Below, piece by piece: positions 1 to 5,961 of a DNA stretch of 5,961 nucleotides. The notes beneath the pieces were generated by a model. It saw only the letters and a list, made by a program, of their open reading frames with translations, did no database searches and was not told the DNA's origin. The translations under genes and the position numbers were made by a program. Source of the stretch: CAKRJP01 sp963634745 (GTDB taxonomy: Bacteria; Bacillota; Clostridia; Lachnospirales; Lachnospiraceae); NCBI GenBank assembly GCA_963634745.1, contig CAVHCX010000043.1, positions 1 through 5,961 on the forward strand. Direction: 5' to 3'. Numbering within the stretch: the stretch's first letter is position 1; every line of letters begins with the position of its first letter.

Positions 1-946
<946 letters not shown>

Positions 947-1013
947 TTTATATACTAGCTTAAAATTATTTCTGGTTTTATTGTGAAAAAATTGACGTTG
1001 TTGTTTGTTTATT

Positions 1014-1038
1014 TCTGCTTAGTTTTCAAAGATCAGAT
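1014..1038 (-). promoter_or_regulatory. 16S leader: boxA-like antitermination element and 5' arm of the 16S processing stem
   Basis: On the minus strand the leader contains GATCTTTGAAAACT (complement at 1021-1034), matching the boxA-like element of Bacillota rRNA leaders that recruits Nus antitermination factors. The 25-nt block 1014-1038 is complementary to the 16S-23S spacer at 5351-5375. By my alignment 24 of 25 positions can pair, three as G-U, with one G-G mismatch. In a full operon these arms would flank 16S and form the long precursor helix cut by RNase III. The matching arm seen here belongs to the other 16S copy, so I infer that both copies carry the same flanks. Confidence 0.75.
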
Positions 1039-1068
1039 TCTGTTGTTTAGCTCTCGCTCAACAGACTG
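1034..1068 (-). other. rRNA leader stem-loop with GAGA tetraloop
   Basis: The first transcribed bases of the leader fold into a hairpin. CAG (1066-1068) pairs with CUG (1034-1036), UCUGUUG (1059-1065) pairs with CAACAGA (1039-1045), and inner AGC/GCU pairs (1056-1058 with 1049-1051) close a GAGA loop of the GNRA class (1052-1055). There is a two-base bulge between the outer helices and an AAA bulge inside. It sits directly after the predicted start site and just before boxA. It is not followed by a U-run, so it does not look like a terminator. A role in leader folding or 5'-end protection is inference. Confidence 0.6.
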
Positions 1069-1122
1069 CCTATTAATAATAGCACTCCATATATTATGTG
1101 TCAACAACTTTTTTTATAATTT
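1069..1122 (-). promoter_or_regulatory. Strong rRNA promoter with UP-like element
   Basis: On the minus strand there is a perfect -35 hexamer TTGACA (complement at 1099-1104), a 17-bp spacer, and a -10 hexamer TATTAT (complement at 1076-1081). This fits a housekeeping sigma (SigA/sigma-70) promoter. Immediately upstream is an A/T block (about 1105-1122, reading AAATTATAAAAAAAG) that fits an UP element bound by the RNA polymerase alpha subunits. The first G residues after the -10 are at 1070 and 1069. A GTP start would fit growth-rate control as known for Bacillus rRNA promoters, but the exact start is inferred. It drives the 16S beginning at about 946. Confidence 0.85.
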
Positions 1123-1180
1123 GAACAATTTTTTATAAATTTTAAGAAATTAGAAAATTAAATACTATTTTTTAGGCTAT
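1123..1180. other. AT-rich gap between the protein gene and the rRNA promoter
   Basis: This stretch holds almost only A and T. I looked for a GC-rich hairpin with a U-run after the stop codon of the protein gene and found none. Transcripts of that gene may therefore run on into the next rRNA promoter region, or may end through a weak AT-only structure. No gene is visible here on either strand. Confidence 0.5.
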
Positions 1181-2080
1181 TTATAAATAATATTTAGTTG
1201 CAACCATGCCTTCACCCTTCTTTACAATGCCTGTTTCTACTAATTTTTTAATAATTCTAGTAACTTTTCTATATGAATAATGAATTTCTAAACCTATTTC
1301 CTTACAAGTTAAGCCTATTCCACCATTTTTTAATAAACAGTCGATAATTTTATTTTGGTCATAAGTAAAAGAAGGCTCATAATTAAAAGATGGTATATTA
1401 ATTATTGCTTTTGTTTTAGAAATATTAAACATTGGTTTATATTTATAACCTTTATATATCTCTTCAATAATATTTTTATCACTCCAAATAGTAGAAATAT
1501 TATGTAGCTGGATAAATAAATTAGTAATGGAAGTTAAAGGAGAAGATATTATTTCATCATCATAATTATTTTTGTTATTAAAAGAAGAATTTTCATCTAA
1601 ATCAAATTCAATTCTCACTAAATCATCATAAAAATGAATGATAAATGCTTCATTACTATCCCATGCTTTATATATAAGAGAATAAACTAAGATAATTAAG
1701 AAAGGAATTCTTGGTAATTCTTCTTTAATATCTTTATAATGACGATCAATAATAACTTCTTCATATTTATCTTTATATATTGAATATAAATGATCTAATA
1801 TTTCAATAATAGATAAAGAAGCATAATCTTTATTATCTATTAATTTGTTATTTTTATCATATATATTTACGTTAAGTAAAGTAAAAGGATTATCATTCAT
1901 TAATAAAAAAGCTTCTTTATTATAGAATCCATCTTCATTAATAAAATTCAACCTGGATAATATATTTTTATCTAAATTTATTAAACATTTATCTTTAAAA
2001 TATTTAGAGAAATAAGAAAACTTAGTCTCAATATCTTCATCATTAAAATTAATTTGTTCGTTTAAGATATTTTTATTCAT
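1181..2080 (-). CDS. Degenerate AlbA_2/Schlafen-like ATP-binding-type protein with C-terminal winged HTH, lacking the AlbA_2 domain
   Basis: The gene encodes 299 residues from ATG at 2080 to TAA at 1181, with a Shine-Dalgarno site 5 nt ahead; an in-frame TAG inside the 5S (2123-2125) and no other start codon make this start secure. Residues about 20-232 follow the order I recall from the C-terminal half of AlbA_2-type proteins (RecG-related, HATPase_c_4): 'INEDGFYNKEAFLLMNDNP' (47-65), the position of the usual P-x-x-A-L-x-E-A-L-x-N-A-x-x-H-R-D-Y (about 122-141), a 'DDLVRIEF' block like F-D-D-R-I-E-I (152-159), an 'SPLTSITNLF' block like R-N-P-x-I-A-N-L-F (180-189), and 'INIPSFNY' (227-234). 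The catalytic-type E, N and HRDY positions appear as I, Y and YKAW, and the GTG motif is gone, so ATP binding is doubtful. Residues about 241-299 look like a winged helix-turn-helix (LTCKEIG...VTRIIKKLVETGIVKKGEG). The N-terminal DNA-binding AlbA_2 domain is absent. Base composition is roughly 20-30 percent GC. The gene starts 29 nt after the 5S and precedes an rRNA promoter. A DNA-binding regulatory role is inference; an eroding remnant of a longer gene is the alternative. Confidence 0.8.
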   Translation of the reverse strand: MNKNILNEQINFNDEDIETKFSYFSKYFKDKCLINLDKNILSRLNFINEDGFYNKEAFLLMNDNPFTLLNVNIYDKNNKLIDNKDYASLSIIEILDHLYSIYKDKYEEVIIDRHYKDIKEELPRIPFLIILVYSLIYKAWDSNEAFIIHFYDDLVRIEFDLDENSSFNNKNNYDDEIISSPLTSITNLFIQLHNISTIWSDKNIIEEIYKGYKYKPMFNISKTKAIINIPSFNYEPSFTYDQNKIIDCLLKNGGIGLTCKEIGLEIHYSYRKVTRIIKKLVETGIVKKGEGMVATKYYL

Positions 2081-2085
2081 ATTAT

Positions 2086-2090
2086 CTCCT
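2086..2090 (-). promoter_or_regulatory. Ribosome binding site of the protein gene
   Basis: AGGAG on the minus strand lies 5 nt before the ATG at 2080. It is complementary to the 16S tail seen at 5488-5492 and fixes the start. It lies only about 20 nt from the 5S 3' end, so the untranslated leader would be almost entirely the tail of the rRNA transcript. Confidence 0.85.
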
Positions 2091-2100
2091 AGAAAATAGT

Positions 2101-2121
2101 AAAAAAAAAGCCCGGCAGCTC
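2101..2121 (-). terminator. T9 tract with weak hairpin formed by the 5S 3' end
   Basis: The 5S is followed directly by nine T residues (2101-2109). The last 5S bases can fold locally as GAGCU (2117-2121), loop GCCG, GGCUU (2108-2112), a 5-bp stem with two G-U pairs. This looks like a minimal intrinsic terminator that borrows the 5S 3' strand, and it competes with 5S helix I. It seems weak, so partial read-through into the protein gene is plausible. No other terminator is visible between the 5S and the gene. Confidence 0.45.
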
Positions 2122-2217
2122 GCTATTCTGTCCTTACGGATACCTTCGCCACTACGGTGCTTAACTTCTGTGTTCGGGATGGGAACAGGTGTGTCCACCG
2201 CGCCATCACCACCAGAC
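2110..2217 (-). rRNA. rrf: 5S ribosomal RNA
   Basis: The minus strand contains the conserved core 'TTCCCATCCCGAACACAGAA' followed by GTTAAGC, characteristic of loops B and C of bacterial 5S rRNA. The ends were set by helix I: the first ten bases GUCUGGUGGU pair throughout (with G-U pairs) with the last ten, GCUGCCGGGC. This gives 108 nt, slightly short of the usual 115-120 but closed and complete. In the ribosome it binds the central protuberance of the large subunit. It is the last RNA of the operon, following 23S with no tRNA genes after it. Confidence 0.95.
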
Positions 2218-2298
2218 TTTTTTTCGAATCGTTCTCTGAAAACTAGATAATATTTTATTTGTTCTTTCTCCCGCTTAGTCTTATTTTAAATTTACAAA
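2218..2298 (-). other. 23S-5S spacer with 3' arm of the 23S processing stem
   Basis: This short spacer has no tRNA. Positions 2226-2254 are complementary to 5305-5333 over 29 uninterrupted pairs (three G-U), and 2261-2269 pair with 5287-5295 over 9 bp. With the pairing of the 23S ends themselves (TTAAGT near 5183-5188 with ACTTAA near 2301-2306) this makes the long helix that presents pre-23S to RNase III or Mini-III type enzymes. Read on the plus strand the arm resembles boxA, but that is only because it is the complement of the boxA arm in the other spacer. Confidence 0.8.
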
Positions 2299-5190
<2,892 letters not shown>

Positions 5191-5286
5191 CTTCGTAAAT
5201 TTTATAAGTTTGCGTTTATTTTTTAAATCTTAAATGATTTTTTCGAATTTTCGCAATTTCACTCTTTGTGAAACCACGACTAATTC

Positions 5287-5333
5287 AGAAAGAACATGTT
5301 ATTTAATATTATCCAGTTTTCAAAGAACAATTC
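5287..5333 (-). promoter_or_regulatory. Spacer boxA-like element and 5' arm of the 23S processing stem
   Basis: GTTCTTTGAAAACT (complement at 5315-5328) is a second boxA-like element, nearly the same as the one in the 16S leader, placed to renew the antitermination complex before 23S. The same bases form the 5' arm of the 23S stem: 5305-5333 pair with 2226-2254 and 5287-5295 pair with 2261-2269. Antitermination while nascent and processing once both arms exist is the usual dual use. That reading is from family knowledge, not shown directly here. Confidence 0.75.
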
Positions 5334-5350
5334 TTAGAGATTCGATTCTC

Positions 5351-5375
5351 ATCTAATCTCTCAAAACTAAACAGA
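5351..5375 (-). other. 3' arm of the 16S processing stem
   Basis: On the minus strand this reads TCTGTTTAGTTTTGAGAGAT and continues AGAT. It pairs at 24 of 25 positions with the 16S leader block at 1014-1038. It lies about 107 nt after the mature 16S 3' end. The partial hairpin 5336-5361 overlaps it and could form first or instead. Confidence 0.7.
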
Positions 5376-5481
5376 TTCTAAACTTCCTTCCGCATTTCTT
5401 CACACACTCTAAATAATTCATTCCTCTAGTCTTTGGTTATTTGTACTGCCGACTTATTCAGTCGATTAATTTCTTTCTCCA

Positions 5482-5961
<480 letters not shown>

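Larger units (their letters stand above)
5191..5481 (-). other. 16S-23S internal transcribed spacer, no tRNA genes
   Basis: The spacer of about 290 nt was checked for tRNA-like sequence (T-loop GGTTCGAATCC, acceptor CCA and so on) and none was found. In transcription order it carries a small hairpin CGACU-GAAUA-AGUCG (5450-5464), the 3' arm of the 16S stem (5351-5375), a possible competing hairpin AGAGATT/AATCTCT (5336-5361), the boxA and 23S arm (5287-5333), a perfect 6-bp hairpin UUUCAC-AAAGA-GUGAAA (5257-5273), and an AT-rich lead-in to 23S. All are consistent with rRNA processing and antitermination. Confidence 0.85.

Noticed and set aside
992..1020. Plus-strand TTGACG as a possible divergent -35 box
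   Set aside because: There is no -10-like hexamer at 16-18 bp spacing, and no gene follows on the plus strand.
2096..2124. Own promoter for the protein gene (TACTAT as -10)
   Set aside because: At 17-bp spacing the -35 position reads AGCGAG inside 5S, unlike TTGACA; too weak to call.
2230..2244. boxA-like GTTCTCTGAAAACT on the plus strand in the 23S-5S spacer
   Set aside because: It is in the wrong orientation for the operon and is explained as the complementary arm of the 23S processing stem.
5191..5481. tRNA-Ile or tRNA-Ala in the 16S-23S spacer
   Set aside because: No cloverleaf, T-loop motif or acceptor end could be found; the hairpins present are short and isolated.

Overview
The window is almost entirely ribosomal RNA, all on the minus strand. 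Read in the direction of transcription (high to low coordinates) it holds: the 3' third of a 16S rRNA gene (5961 to 5482), a 16S-23S spacer without tRNA genes, a complete 23S rRNA gene (5190 to 2299), a short 23S-5S spacer, a complete 5S rRNA gene (2217 to 2110), one very AT-rich protein gene (2080 to 1181), a strong rRNA promoter and leader, and the 5' part of another 16S rRNA gene (946 to 1).

The organism looks like a low-GC Bacillota. The anti-Shine-Dalgarno tail is the extended CCTCC-TTTCT form, the boxA-like elements are of the 'CTTTGAAAACT' type seen in Bacillota, and the spacers and the protein gene are very AT-rich. The 16S 3' end ('GGTATCCCTACGAGAACGTG', just upstream of the final GGATCACCTCC) reminds me of Erysipelotrichia/Coprobacillaceae-type Bacilli. 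This placement is from memory and moderately uncertain. The protein gene encodes tryptophan only with TGG and ends in TAA, so nothing suggests a mycoplasma-type code.

The rRNA layer is orderly. The 23S gene is bracketed by a 29-bp uninterrupted complementary pair of spacer arms (5305-5333 with 2226-2254) plus a 9-bp inner block. The 16S leader (1014-1038) is complementary to the 16S-23S spacer (5351-5375). These are the expected long processing stems for RNase III-type enzymes. The promoter ahead of the low-coordinate 16S has a consensus -35, 17-bp spacing, a near-consensus -10 and an A/T-rich UP-like block.

The unusual part is the protein gene between the 5S and the next 16S. Its start codon is only 29 nt beyond the 5S 3' end, behind a T9 tract, with a good Shine-Dalgarno site and no visible promoter, so it is probably read by transcripts that run past the 5S. 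The 299-aa product resembles the C-terminal part of AlbA_2/Schlafen-like ATP-binding regulators, without the N-terminal AlbA_2 domain and with the ATPase signature residues replaced. It ends in a winged helix-turn-helix.

The two window ends lie in the same orientation inside 16S, at about E. coli positions 961 and 1065. The whole window would therefore close into a single head-to-tail rrn unit of about 6.06 kb if roughly 103 nt were added. This fits tandem rrn operons, a collapsed repeat assembly, or, more speculatively, a small circular rrn element. The sequence alone cannot decide between them.
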